64,000 bases of DNA from Bin5 sp965200685 (lineage in GTDB: Bacteria; Chloroflexota; Anaerolineae; Caldilineales; Caldilineaceae): NCBI GenBank assembly GCA_965200685.1, contig OZ241379.1:3286001-3350000 (forward strand). The letters are read 5' to 3'. Shown one piece after another: positions 25,801 through 34,105 of this stretch. The notes under the pieces were generated by a model. That model was not told where the DNA came from. It searched no databases and saw nothing but the letters and a program-made list of their open reading frames with translations. The translations under genes were made by a program, and so were the position numbers. Numbering within the stretch: position 1 is the first letter of the stretch; the number at the start of each line of letters is the position of its first letter.

Positions 25801-28800
25801 GCCGTCAGATTCGTCAGGTTGCCTAATGCAGCAGGAATGTTGCCCGTTAGTTGGTTGCGATAGAGCTGCAACGTCCGCAGCTTGGAGAGATTGCCGAGTG
25901 CAGTCGGGATCGAACCTGTCAGTTGATTGTTCCTGAGGTACAAGTAATGCAGGTTGGAGAGATTGCCGAGTGCAGTCGGGATAGAGCCGGTCAGTCGGTT
26001 GTCATAGAGGGACAAGTACACTAGCTTGGAGAGATTGCCGAGTGCAGTCGGGATAGAGCCGGTCAGTTGATTGTCATTGAGGTACAATTCCCTTAGCTTG
26101 GAAAGATTGCTGAGTGCAGTCGGGATAGAGCCGGTCAGTTGGTTGTTGTCAAGGTCTAACCTCTGCAGATTGGAGAGATTGCCGAGCGCAGTCGGGATAG
26201 AGCCTGTCAGTTTGTTGTTGTTGAGGTATAACCCTCGCAGATTGGAGAGATTGCCGAGTGCAGGCGGGATACTGCCCGACAGACTGTTGCTGCCTATGGA
26301 TAATGTCTGTAGGTGGGAGAGATTGCTCAGTGCGGCAGGGATGCTGCCCCTCAGGTTCTTGCGTCTGAGATACAATCCTGTCACCCGCGAGTTGTCGACC
26401 CTGACGCCCTCCCATTGGGCTATGGGCCGTTGTGGACTCCAGTTGAGAGAAGTAGTGCCTCGTAGGGTATCCTTGGCCGCCAGCAGTGTGTTGCAATCTG
26501 CGACTAGGCCGGCGGGTTCTGGGTCTGGAACTGCTACGCTGTTGTCACATGCGGACGCGGCGGTCGGAGTGGCCGTAGGTGCCGGTGTTACAGTGTGCGT
26601 ATGCGTTGCTGTGGGGGGTGCCGGTGTTGCTGTGGGCATGGTGGTTGCCGAGGACGTGTCTGTAGCTGTCGGTGTGACTGTAGCGCAGAACTGCAGTCCG
26701 AGACGTGACAGGTCGTTTCCAGCAACACGTTTCAAGGTAGTCGGGATACATCCGCTGAATCGGTTGTTGTTGAGGTGTAACCTCTGCAGCTTGGAGAGTC
26801 TGCCCAGTATAGCAGGGATTCTGCCTGTCAGTTGGTTGTTGTTGAGAATCAATCTCTGCAGATTGGAGAGATTGCCCAATTCAGCAGGGATACTACCCGT
26901 CAGTCGGTTATAGTCAAGGTGCAACCCCTGCAGATTGGAGAGATTGCCCAGTTGAGCAGGAATGCTGCCCGACAGTTGGTTGTGATTGAGACCCAATCCC
27001 CGCAGATTGGAGAGATTGCCCAGTTGAGCAGGAATGCTGCCCGACAGTTGGTTGTGGGCGAGTTGCAACGCCGTCAGATTCGTCAGGTTGCCTAATGCAG
27101 CAGGAATGTTGCCCGTGAGCTGGTTGCGATAGAGCTGCAACGTCCGCAGCTTGGAGAGGTTGCCGAGTGCAGCCGGGATCGAACCTGTCAGTTGATTGTT
27201 CCTGAGGTACAAGTAATGCAGGTTGGAGAGATTGCCGAGTGCAGCCGGGATAGAGCCTGTCAGTCGGTTGTCATAGAGGGACAAGTACACTAGCTTGGAG
27301 AGATTGCCGAGCGCAGTCGGGATAGAGCCGGTCAGTTGATTGTCATTGAGGTACAATTCCCTTAGCTTGGAAAGATTGCTGAGTGCAGTCGGGATAGAGC
27401 CTGTCAGTTGGTTGTTGTCAAGGTCTAACCTCTGCAGATTGGAAAGATTGCCGAGTGCAGCCGGGATTGTACCAGTCAATTTGTTGTTGTTGAGGTATAA
27501 CCCTCGTAGATTGGAGAGATTGCCGAGTGCAGGCGGGATACTGCCCGACAGACTGTTGCTGCCTATGGATAATGTCTGTAGGTGGGAGAGATTGCTCAGT
27601 GCGGCAGGGATGCTGCCCCTCAGGTTCTTGCGTCTGAGATACAATCCTGTCACCCGCGAGTTGTCGACCCTGACGCCCTCCCATTGGGCTATGGGCCGTT
27701 GTGGACTCCAGTTGAGAGAAGTAGTGCCTCGTAGGGTATCCTTAGCCGCCAGCAGCGTGTTGCAATCTGCGACTAGGCCGGCGGGTTCGGGGTCTGGCAC
27801 TGCTACGCTGTTAGCACATGCGGACGCGGCGGTCGGAGTGGCCGTAGGTGCTGGTGTTACAGTGTGCGTATGCGTTGCTGTGGGGGGTGCCGGTGTTACT
27901 GTGGGCGTGGTGGTTGCCGAGGACGTGTCTGTAGCTGTCGGTGTGACTGTAGCGCAGAACTGCAGTTCAAGACGTGACAGGTCGTTGCTAGCAACACGTT
28001 TCAAGGTAGTCGGGATACATCCGCTGAACCGGTATAACCTCTGCTTGAGGTATAACCTCTGCAGCTTGGAGAGTCTGCCCAGTGTAGCAGGGATGCTGCC
28101 TGTCAGTCGGTTGTCATCGAGGGACAATCCCCTTAGCTTGGAAAGATTGCCGAGTGCAGTCGGGATAGAGCCTTTCAGTTGATTGTGATCGAGGGACAAT
28201 CCCCTTAGCTTGGAAAGATTGCCGAGTGCAGTCGGGATAGAGCCTTTCAGTCGGTTAGTGCCAAGGTCTAACCACTGCAGATTGTTGAGGTTGCCCAGTT
28301 CTTTCGGGATAGTGCCCGTCAGTTGGTTGCCCCTGAGGGCCAATGTATGCAGCTTGTTGAGGTTGCCCAGTTGCGTGGGGATGGTACCCGTCAGTTGGTT
28401 GCGGCTGAGGGACAACTCCGTCAGATTGGAGAGGTTGCCTAGGGCAGCAGGGATGGGACCTGTCAGCCTGTTGGCCCACAGGTCCAACGTCTGTAGATTG
28501 GAGAGGTTGCCTAGTGCAGGGGGGATGGGCCCCGTCAGTCGGTTGCTGTTGAGGACTAACCGCCGTAGCCGTGGGAGGTTGCCCAGTGTAGGGGGGATGG
28601 GCCCCGTCAGTCGGTGGCCGCGGATGTCCAACTCTGTCACATGAGAGCGGGAGACGGTGACGCCATCCCATTGGCTGATGGGACGTTGTGGACTCCAGTT
28701 GAGAGAGAAGGTGGCTCGTAGAGTATCCTTGGCCGCCAGCAGCACATTGCAATCCGCGATCAAGCCGGCGGGTTCAGGGTCTGGCACTGCTACGCTGTTA

Positions 28801-29339
28801 GCACATGCGGACGCGGCTGTCGGAGTGACTGTAGGTGCTGGTGTTACAGTGTGCGTATGCGTTGCTGTGGGGGGTGCCGGTGTTACTGTGGGTGTGGCCG
28901 TTGCCATCGGTGTTGGCGTAGCGGTCAGTGTAGGTGTAGCCGTTGCCATCGGTGTTGGCGTAGCGGTCAGTGTAGATGTAGCCGTTGCCATCGGTGTTGG
29001 CGTAGCGGTCAGTGTAGGTGTAGCCGTTGCCATCGGTGTTGGCGTAGCGGTCAGTGTAGGTGTAGCCGTTGCCACGGACTTTGCCGTCGGGGTAGCTGTG
29101 GCCGATGTGCCCCCACCTTCGCCGCCACCTGGACCAGGATTTTGGGGAGGTGTACATGGCTCATTGACGCATACTGGCGTATTTGTTGACTGTGCAGCTA
29201 CGGGAGCGGACGCGCTAGAGACTATGTGGCCGCTGATGGTAAAGACAGCCCAGCACAAGACAAAGGCGGACAGGATGACCCGGGCCGGGATTCGTCGCTT
29301 CGCTCTCTCAACCTGCGAGAGACTCTGATTTTGTTTCAT
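22803..29339 (-). CDS. Giant secreted plant-type LRR protein with cohesin-dockerin-cohesin end
   Basis: 2178 residues from ATG 29339 (AAGGGG upstream). A Sec signal peptide (residues 1-50, ending APVAAQ) is followed by a Thr/Pro repeat region (about 75-175). Four LRR cassettes follow (about 180-460, 505-885, 930-1285, 1320-1700). Each opens with a cap (CANSVAVPDPEPAGL, then DC...LLAAKDTLRG...LNWS...W[ED]GV), has 24-residue repeats of plant type (LTGSIPxxLGNLSNLxxLxL), and closes with SGCIP...LQFC. The C-terminus has a cohesin-like domain (about 1805-1945), a two-repeat dockerin (DIDCDGDVDIVDIQ, DLDNDGDIDILDIQ), a second cohesin-like domain and the tail LYLPFVQR. It is probably a cell-surface or secreted binding protein; the ligand is unknown. 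Confidence 0.92.
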   Translation of the reverse strand: MKQNQSLSQVERAKRRIPARVILSAFVLCWAVFTISGHIVSSASAPVAAQSTNTPVCVNEPCTPPQNPGPGGGEGGGTSATATPTAKSVATATPTLTATPTPMATATPTLTATPTPMATATSTLTATPTPMATATPTLTATPTPMATATPTVTPAPPTATHTHTVTPAPTVTPTAASACANSVAVPDPEPAGLIADCNVLLAAKDTLRATFSLNWSPQRPISQWDGVTVSRSHVTELDIRGHRLTGPIPPTLGNLPRLRRLVLNSNRLTGPIPPALGNLSNLQTLDLWANRLTGPIPAALGNLSNLTELSLSRNQLTGTIPTQLGNLNKLHTLALRGNQLTGTIPKELGNLNNLQWLDLGTNRLKGSIPTALGNLSKLRGLSLDHNQLKGSIPTALGNLSKLRGLSLDDNRLTGSIPATLGRLSKLQRLYLKQRLYRFSGCIPTTLKRVASNDLSRLELQFCATVTPTATDTSSATTTPTVTPAPPTATHTHTVTPAPTATPTAASACANSVAVPDPEPAGLVADCNTLLAAKDTLRGTTSLNWSPQRPIAQWEGVRVDNSRVTGLYLRRKNLRGSIPAALSNLSHLQTLSIGSNSLSGSIPPALGNLSNLRGLYLNNNKLTGTIPAALGNLSNLQRLDLDNNQLTGSIPTALSNLSKLRELYLNDNQLTGSIPTALGNLSKLVYLSLYDNRLTGSIPAALGNLSNLHYLYLRNNQLTGSIPAALGNLSKLRTLQLYRNQLTGNIPAALGNLTNLTALQLAHNQLSGSIPAQLGNLSNLRGLGLNHNQLSGSIPAQLGNLSNLQGLHLDYNRLTGSIPAELGNLSNLQRLILNNNQLTGRIPAILGRLSKLQRLHLNNNRFSGCIPTTLKRVAGNDLSRLGLQFCATVTPTATDTSSATTMPTATPAPPTATHTHTVTPAPTATPTAASACDNSVAVPDPEPAGLVADCNTLLAAKDTLRGTTSLNWSPQRPIAQWEGVRVDNSRVTGLYLRRKNLRGSIPAALSNLSHLQTLSIGSNSLSGSIPPALGNLSNLRGLYLNNNKLTGSIPTALGNLSNLQRLDLDNNQLTGSIPTALSNLSKLRELYLNDNQLTGSIPTALGNLSKLVYLSLYDNRLTGSIPTALGNLSNLHYLYLRNNQLTGSIPTALGNLSKLRTLQLYRNQLTGNIPAALGNLTNLTALYLGYNQLSGSIPAQLGSLSNLQGLGLVYNRLTGSIPAELGNLSNLQGLLLNNNQLTGRIPATLGRLSKLQRLHLNNNRFSGCIPTALKRVAGNDLSRLGLQFCATVTPTATDTSSATTMPTATHTHTVTPAPTATPTAASACDNSVAVPDPEPAGLVADCNTLLAAKDTLRGTTSLNWSPQRPIAQWEGVRVDNSRVTGLYLRRKNLRGSIPAALSNLSHLQTLSMGSNSLSGSIPPALGNLSNLRGLYLNDNKLTGTIPAALGNLSNLQRLDLDNNRLTGSIPTALGNLSKLRELYLNDNQLTGSIPTALGNLSKLVYLSLYDNRLTGSIPTALGNLSDLHYLYLRNNQLTGSIPAALGNLSKLRTLQLYRNQLTGNIPAALGNLTNLTALQLAHNQLSGSIPAQLGNLSNLRGLGLNHNQLSGSIPAQLGNLSNLQGLHLDYNRLTGSIPAELGNLSNLQRLILNNNQLTGRIPAILGRLSKLQRLHLNNNRFSGCIPTTLKRVAGNDLLRLGLQFCATVTPTATATSSATTTPPVTHTHTVTPSPMATTTHTATPTHTVTPSPMATTTPTVTLTHSVTPSPTATPTPNTPVCVNEPCTSPQNPGPGGGGGGGGGPTSRPGPTNVNSTVSLTASTSTIPLTGQSCISVQIAQADNLGAFDFTLSFPATRLAGTSASLGPFLGSTDRTVSAVTPNISAGSLTFGAYSTGSQDGPEGSGTLASVCFEPRTTGSAKIAFRNLQITDINGQVLRVRSQGTSLTITNSCFWSDIDCDGDVDIVDIQRVAGKWNSRRGDNDYEARYDLDNDGDIDILDIQRVASRFGHSLSDNPARNVDVASSQAAAGDITLQLSPALLQLTPSQTGRIVLDASNAQALAALEAKLTYDPALIRIESIRLTDWLGSTGRTVNMVGPQIDNRQGIATFAAFSTGTQPGVSGSGSLAILEIKALGVGESDLAINDSQATTPDASPLSVTDVDAVVQVREARPMEMLYLPFVQR
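24230..28805 (-). repeat. Four tandem LRR cassettes (about 1.0-1.27 kb each)
   Basis: The cassette opening near 28805 recurs near 27820, 26552 and 25378. The last three copies are nearly identical over long stretches, including caps and Thr/Pro linkers, so they arose by recent segmental duplication or are kept alike by gene conversion. Copies differ mainly in the number of internal 72-bp LRR units. Confidence 0.85.
28897..29064 (-). repeat. 42-bp minisatellite, four copies plus a partial fifth
   Basis: Copies begin at 28897, 28939, 28981, 29023 and (partial) 29065, differing by at most a base or two. Each encodes a 14-residue Thr/Pro/Ala unit of the linker between the signal peptide and the first LRR cassette. 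Copy number is likely to vary between strains. Confidence 0.85.
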
Positions 29340-29366
29340 GATTGTATCCCCTTTCAGATCCAATAT

Positions 29367-29487
29367 GGTCGCTCTTGCCCTTATTGTAACTTAAGCTTTT
29401 CAGCCCTGTCAAGAAGTCATTGAGGTTCTGTTGAACCTTGACGGGTCGCTCTTTCCCCTATCGTAACATAGCGTTTCAGCCCCTGTC
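29367..29487 (-). repeat. 44-bp direct repeat carrying duplicated promoters
   Basis: 29367-29410 and 29444-29487 are imperfect copies (both begin GGTCGCTCTT and end CTGTC), 77 bases apart. Each contains most of one promoter of the LRR gene at 29339. Confidence 0.7.
29383..29412 (-). promoter_or_regulatory. Proximal promoter of the giant LRR gene
   Basis: On the minus strand a consensus TTGACA (29412-29407), an 18-base spacer and TACAAT (29388-29383). Predicted start near 29376, leader about 37 bases. Confidence 0.6.
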
Positions 29488-29489
29488 CA
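29460..29489 (-). promoter_or_regulatory. Distal promoter copy of the giant LRR gene
   Basis: TGGACA (29489-29484), an 18-base spacer and TACGAT (29465-29460) in the second copy of the 44-bp repeat. It is weaker by sequence than the proximal copy. It lies just after the stop of the neighbouring LRR gene. Confidence 0.45.
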
Positions 29490-29497
29490 TTAGGGTT

Positions 29498-32260
29498 TTA
29501 GCGATGAATAATCAGTAGATAGAGAATTTCCGTAAAGCTTGTTTCCGTCCCCGTGTTGTCGTTTATTGCCGATGTGCCAATACAGGCCGGCAGAGTACTA
29601 CCGCGTAAATCAAGATCGAGATTGGGAAGATCGAGCAAAGCCTGTGGTATGTCTCCACACAGTTGATTGTTTCTGAGTTGCAACTGTGTCAAATGGGAGA
29701 GATTGCCCAACGCAGGGGGGATGGGTCCCGTCAATCGGTTGCTCCTGAGGTTCAATGTCTGTAGCTGGGAGAGATTGCCCAGTGCAGGGGGGATGGGTCC
29801 CGTCAGGCGGTTGCCTCTGAGATTCAAGTCGGTTAGCTGGGAGAGATTACCTAACTGTGTAGGGATAGCTCCCGTGAGTTGCTTGTTCCGCAGGAACAAT
29901 TCCGTCACACGAGAGTTGGAGACAGTGACGCCATCCCAGGCAGTTATGCGAGTCGTTGTACTCCAGTTCAGAGAAGCACTACCTCGTAGGGTATCCTTGG
30001 CCGCCAGCAGCGTTGTACAATCCTTGACTAGGTCGGCGGGTTCTGGGTCTGGAATCGCGTTGCTGTTGGCACATGCTCCAGGGGTAGGGGTGGCCGTAGC
30101 TGTCTGTGTAGGTGTAGCTGATGGTGTGGCCGTAGCTGTTGGTGTGGGACAGAACGGCAATCCAAGACTTGATAAGTCGTTGTTCGAAATATTACTCAAG
30201 ACATTTGGGATACACCCGCTTAGTTGATTGTTTCTGAGGTGCAACTGTGTCAAATGGGAGAGGTTGGCCAGTGCAGTAGGAATGGAACCCGTCAATCGGT
30301 TGCCCCTGAGATTCAATGTCTGTAGCTGGGAGAGATTGCCTAACTGTGTAGAGATAGTGCCCGTCATGTGCTTGTTCCTCAGGAACAACTCCGTCACACG
30401 AGAGTTGGAGACAGTGACGCCATCCCAGGCAGTTATGCGAGTCGTTGTACTCCAGTTCAGAGAAGCACTACCTCGTAGGGTATCCTTGGCCGCCAGCAGC
30501 GTTGTACAATCCTTGACTAGGTCGGCGGGTTCTGGGTCTGGAATCGCGTTGCTGTTGGCACATGCTCCAGGGGTAGGAGTGGCCGTTGGTGTGGACGTAG
30601 CTGTCTGTGTGGGACAGAACGGCAATCCAAGACTTGATAAGTCGTTGTTCGAAATATTACTCAAGACATTTGGGATACACCCGCTTAGTTGATTGTTTCT
30701 GAGGTGCAACTGTGTCAAATGGGAGAGGTTGCCCAGTGCAGTAGGAATGGAACCCGTCAATCGGTTGCCCCTGAGGTTCAATGTCTGTAGCTGGGAGAGA
30801 TTGCCTAACTGTGTAGAGATAGTGCCCGTCATGTGCTTGTTCCGCAGGAACAACTCCGTCACACGCGAGTTGGAGACAGTGACGCCATCCCAGGCAGTTA
30901 TGCGAGTGGTTGTAACCCAATTCAGAAGGGTACCTTGTAGGGTATCCTTGGCCGCCAGCAGCGTGTTGCACTCGTTGATTAGGTCGGCGGGTTCTGGGTC
31001 TGGAATCGCGTTGGTGTTGGTACACAAGCAGAATGGCAGTTCAAGATCTGACAGGTCATTCTCAGAAATACGTTTCAAGGCAGTGGGTATACATCCGCTT
31101 AGTTGGTTGCCTGCCATGTGCAACCTCAGCAGCCTGGAGAGGGTGCCCAGTTCTTTCGGGATAGTGCCTGTCAGTTGGTTGTCGTTGAGACCCAATCCCC
31201 GCAGATTGGTGAGATTGCCCAGTTCTTTCGGGATGGTGCCCGTCAGTTGGTTGTCTTCAAGGGCCAACGACTGTAGATTGATGAGATTGCCCAGTTCTTT
31301 CGGGATGGTGCCCGTCAGTTGGTTGCTGTTAAGGGTCAAATACTGTAGCTTGGTGAGATTGCCCAGTGCAGTAGGGATAGTGCCCGTCAGTTGGTTGTGG
31401 GCGAGGGTCAAGTACTGTAGCTTGGTGAGGGTGCCCAGCGCGGGGGGGATAGGACCCGTCAGTTGGTTGTAATTGAGCCATAACTGCCCCACATTCGTCA
31501 GGGTAGTCAACGGTGCGATACTGCCCGTCAGTTGGTTTTTCTTGAGGTTCAAGTACGCTAATTGGGAGAGGTTGCCCAATTCTTTCGGGATGGTGCCCGT
31601 CAGTTGATTGCGGACGAGGGACAAGTATCTTAGTTGGGAGAGGTTGCTCAGTTCTTTCGGGATGGCACCCGTCAGTTGGTTGTCGTTGAGACCCAATCCC
31701 CGTAGATTGGTGAGGTTGCCCAGTTCTTTCGGGATAGTGCCCGTCAGTTGGTTGTGGGCGATGCCTAACCCACGTAGGTTGGAGAGGTTACCCAACCGGG
31801 CAGGGATGCTGCCCGTTAATTTGTTGCCATGGAGGTTCAACGTCTGGAGCTGGGAGAGGTTGCCCAGTTCTTTCGGGATGGTGCTCGTAAGTTGGTTGTC
31901 GTTGAGGTTCAAGTACGTCAGATTGGTGAGGGTGCCCAGCGCGGCCGGGATAGTGCCCGTCAGTTGCTTGCGGTTGAGCTCCAACTTTGTCACACGAGAG
32001 ATGGTGATAGTGACGCCCTCCCAGGCAGTGATGGGAGTCGTGGTAGTCCAGTTCAGAGAGGCAGCATCCCAGTGGGTCTTGATATTGAGAAGTGTAGAGC
32101 AATCTGCGACCAAATTGGGATCTTCGGGGTCTGGAATCGCGATGCTGTTCGCGCACGAACTGGTTGTTTGCTGTGCGGCTACGGGGGTGTCCGCACCTGC
32201 GACCAGGATGAGGCCGCTTATGGTAAAAATAGCCCAGACAAGAGAGATGAAGAGTTTCAT
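29498..32260 (-). CDS. Secreted plant-type LRR protein (920 aa)
   Basis: Signal peptide (residues 1-30, MKLFISLVWAIFTISGLILV...TPVAAQ), then four LRR cassettes. Each opens with CAN[ST].AIPDPE, DC..LL..K and LNW.TTT.ITAW[ED]GV, and contains 24-residue LTGTIPKELGNL-type repeats. Most close with SGCIP and LPFC; the last uses CGDIP. The first cassette is the longest (about 14 repeats), the others have two to four. Short Thr/Pro/Ala linkers separate the last cassettes. The C-terminus is ILYLLIIHR, a variant of the tail found in the other three LRR proteins. GGAAG upstream of the ATG and a strong promoter (32308-32337) support the start. Probably a surface or secreted ligand-binding protein. Confidence 0.92.
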   Translation of the reverse strand: MKLFISLVWAIFTISGLILVAGADTPVAAQQTTSSCANSIAIPDPEDPNLVADCSTLLNIKTHWDAASLNWTTTTPITAWEGVTITISRVTKLELNRKQLTGTIPAALGTLTNLTYLNLNDNQLTSTIPKELGNLSQLQTLNLHGNKLTGSIPARLGNLSNLRGLGIAHNQLTGTIPKELGNLTNLRGLGLNDNQLTGAIPKELSNLSQLRYLSLVRNQLTGTIPKELGNLSQLAYLNLKKNQLTGSIAPLTTLTNVGQLWLNYNQLTGPIPPALGTLTKLQYLTLAHNQLTGTIPTALGNLTKLQYLTLNSNQLTGTIPKELGNLINLQSLALEDNQLTGTIPKELGNLTNLRGLGLNDNQLTGTIPKELGTLSRLLRLHMAGNQLSGCIPTALKRISENDLSDLELPFCLCTNTNAIPDPEPADLINECNTLLAAKDTLQGTLLNWVTTTRITAWDGVTVSNSRVTELFLRNKHMTGTISTQLGNLSQLQTLNLRGNRLTGSIPTALGNLSHLTQLHLRNNQLSGCIPNVLSNISNNDLSSLGLPFCPTQTATSTPTATPTPGACANSNAIPDPEPADLVKDCTTLLAAKDTLRGSASLNWSTTTRITAWDGVTVSNSRVTELFLRNKHMTGTISTQLGNLSQLQTLNLRGNRLTGSIPTALANLSHLTQLHLRNNQLSGCIPNVLSNISNNDLSSLGLPFCPTPTATATPSATPTQTATATPTPGACANSNAIPDPEPADLVKDCTTLLAAKDTLRGSASLNWSTTTRITAWDGVTVSNSRVTELFLRNKQLTGAIPTQLGNLSQLTDLNLRGNRLTGPIPPALGNLSQLQTLNLRSNRLTGPIPPALGNLSHLTQLQLRNNQLCGDIPQALLDLPNLDLDLRGSTLPACIGTSAINDNTGTETSFTEILYLLIIHR
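30228..30920 (-). repeat. 465-bp tandem duplication inside the 920-aa LRR gene
   Basis: The segment beginning at 30228 is repeated beginning at 30693, nearly identical for over 200 bases, then diverging after about 30900. A more distant relative starts near 29667. The duplication adds one whole short LRR cassette. Confidence 0.7.
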
Positions 32261-32307
32261 GAGTGTTTCTTCCTTGTTTGGAACTCCTTACCAGTATAAG
32301 TATAGAT

Positions 32308-32337
32308 AGTGTACAATAGAAAATTAAGGATTGTCAA
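32308..32337 (-). promoter_or_regulatory. Promoter of the 920-aa LRR gene
   Basis: On the minus strand a consensus TTGACA (32337-32332), an 18-base spacer and TACACT (32313-32308). Same layout as the promoters of the giant LRR gene. Its -35 overlaps the -35 of the divergent MFS promoter. Confidence 0.6.
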
Positions 32338-32359
32338 ATGCTATCCAGACATATAGAAT
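32331..32359 (+). promoter_or_regulatory. Promoter of the MFS gene
   Basis: TTGTCA (32331-32336), a 17-base spacer and TAGAAT (32354-32359), identical hexamers and spacing to the promoter at 343-371. Predicted start near 32366, leader about 43 bases. Confidence 0.55.
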
Positions 32360-32408
32360 TCGCAGGATTCATACCTAATTTGATTCCTGCAATTCTACAT
32401 CACATCCT

Positions 32409-33686
32409 ATGATCCCTCGTCTGTTCTATGGCTGGTGGATCGTTGTGGCTGCGATTCTGTTGCAATGTACCTTTCTCAGCACCAGTCAGGTCGTCGTCGG
32501 CGTTTTTCTGCGGCCCATGGTTGAAGAATTGGGATGGCAAGTCTGGCAGTTTACCCTCGGCTCCTCCTTGTCTGTCATGTCTGCTGCTCTTTCCGGTGTG
32601 GCGGTAGGCCGGATTGTGGACCGCCATGGCCCACGCCTGCCGGTCTTCATCGGCGCGGTGGTAACGAGCCTGTGTCTCTATGGCCTAGGACGCCAATCGA
32701 ATCTCTGGCTGTTTTGGGCCCTACATCTCTGTGCCGGTCTCATGGGCTGGACACTCTTCGGCCCTTTGGTTGTCAACACCACCCTGAACAAATGGTTTGT
32801 GCGCCGGCGAGGCTGGGCTTTGGCAATCGGCTCCACAGGCATATCCTTGGCTGGGCTTGTGGCACCGCTGACCATGACTATGGTTGTTGATGCCGTAGGC
32901 TGGCGCAACGGTTATTTCGTCCTGGGCCTCTTCGTCTTGGCAGTGGTCGTGCCGGTCGCTTTTCTCATGCGAAGCACCCCCGAGGCCTATGGGTTGTCCC
33001 CGGATGGGGAAGCGGCACCGGGCATGGCTAGGCAGAGCCATCGTCCGCTTGAGCCAACCTATAGTGGCTTGCAGGCAGTGCGGACTCAAGGGTTCTGGCT
33101 GTTGCTGTTTGGGTACAGCTTGAATCAGGCGGCCCTCTCCTCTGTGCTGGTGCATGCCATTCCCTTTGCGACGGATGCCTCCTTTGCCCGCAGTACGGCC
33201 GCCCTGGCCCTCGCCATCAATGGCCTGGGGAATCTGATCTCCAAAGCAGTGTGGGGGTACGGTTTACAGCATTTCCCGCCCCGTAGGCTGGCAGTGATTG
33301 CCTTTTCCCTTGGGGCTGCTGGTGTCGGCCTGATGCTCTTGGCCGCGTCATTTGGCGAGCCAACCCTTCTCTTCGTCGGCTTTTTCTGCTATGGGTTCGG
33401 CTTCGGCGGTACAATCCCCATCAGTGAATATCTGTGGGTGAGCTACTTTGGCCGTACACACATCGGTGCGGTCCGTGGCATCAGCCAGCCGCTTACCATC
33501 ATCGGCCCAACCATCGCCCCTGTGCTTGTCAGCCTGTGGTATGATCGGAGCGGCCGCTATGGCCCGGCATTTCTCGCCATCATCGTCACCTATCTGATCG
33601 GGGCACTACTGGTGTGGCTGTCCCATGCACCGCTAACGCCCAATGCTTTCGCTGATCGACCACCTGTGGCGCGGCCAAAAGGCTAA
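32409..33686 (+). CDS. Major facilitator superfamily transporter
   Basis: 425 residues with about 12 hydrophobic segments. The start FYGWWIVVAAILLQ and the loop GRIVDRHGPRLPVFIG match the oxalate/formate antiporter-like and monocarboxylate-porter-like branch of the MFS; RRGWALAIGSTGISLAGLV is typical of helix 5. It probably carries an organic acid across the cytoplasmic membrane. The following dehydratase/lyase pair acts on hydroxy or sugar acids, which fits. No clear Shine-Dalgarno precedes the ATG, but the promoter does. A hairpin lies between this gene and the next. Confidence 0.88.
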   Translation: MIPRLFYGWWIVVAAILLQCTFLSTSQVVVGVFLRPMVEELGWQVWQFTLGSSLSVMSAALSGVAVGRIVDRHGPRLPVFIGAVVTSLCLYGLGRQSNLWLFWALHLCAGLMGWTLFGPLVVNTTLNKWFVRRRGWALAIGSTGISLAGLVAPLTMTMVVDAVGWRNGYFVLGLFVLAVVVPVAFLMRSTPEAYGLSPDGEAAPGMARQSHRPLEPTYSGLQAVRTQGFWLLLFGYSLNQAALSSVLVHAIPFATDASFARSTAALALAINGLGNLISKAVWGYGLQHFPPRRLAVIAFSLGAAGVGLMLLAASFGEPTLLFVGFFCYGFGFGGTIPISEYLWVSYFGRTHIGAVRGISQPLTIIGPTIAPVLVSLWYDRSGRYGPAFLAIIVTYLIGALLVWLSHAPLTPNAFADRPPVARPKG

Positions 33687-33714
33687 GGGAATCGAACCTG
33701 CCTGAACTGTATAT

Positions 33715-33745
33715 TTTCCCAATCCTCCGTTATGATTGGGGGAAA
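33715..33745. terminator. Hairpin between the MFS and SAF-domain genes
   Basis: TTTCCCAATC, nine bases, GATTGGGGGAAA: a stem of about ten pairs with a small bulge. It may end the MFS transcript or be part of the leader of the next gene, which starts 27 bases on with AGGAG. Confidence 0.4.
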
Positions 33746-33772
33746 GCCGCAGCTTTTGTATAGGAGAAAAAC

Positions 33773-34105
33773 ATGTCACCACAACAAAACGATATCCTCC
33801 TCCAGCTATCAGCCGAGGACAACGTCTACGTGCTGGTCCGCTCGCTGGCCCCAGGGACACCTCTCCAGATCAGCAAGCATACCGTATTCTTTGAAAGTCC
33901 TTTGGAACTAGGCCACAAAATCGCGGCCCGGGATATCGCCGCCTCTGAGAAGATCATTAAATATGGTGTGCCCATCGGCTCCGCGCTACGGGACATCCGT
34001 CTAGGCGAGCATGTTCACCTGCACAACATCAAGAGCGATTATATTCCCACCTACACACTGGACAAGGAGCACAGTTATGTCAGCGTTCCAGGGCTATCTA
34101 CGTGA
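33773..34105 (+). CDS. SAF-domain small subunit, UxaA/SuyA type
   Basis: 110 residues forming a SAF (antifreeze-like/flagellar) domain: VYVLVRSLAPGTPLQI, LELGHKIAARDIAASEKIIKYGVPIGSALRDIRLGEHVHLHNIKS. This is the N-terminal domain of altronate/galactarate dehydratases; when separate it is the small subunit of enzymes such as sulfolactate sulfo-lyase (SuyA). It overlaps the large-subunit gene by 29 bases, so they are certainly paired. AGGAG precedes the ATG. It acts with the next product on a hydroxy acid, sugar acid or sulfonate in the cytoplasm. Confidence 0.85.
   Translation: MSPQQNDILLQLSAEDNVYVLVRSLAPGTPLQISKHTVFFESPLELGHKIAARDIAASEKIIKYGVPIGSALRDIRLGEHVHLHNIKSDYIPTYTLDKEHSYVSVPGLST

Noticed and set aside
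24895..28182. Repeated plus-strand open frames of 270-280 codons across the giant LRR gene
   Set aside because: They repeat with the cassettes and reflect the complementary reading of LRR codons; the minus-strand frame has signal peptide, domains and promoter.
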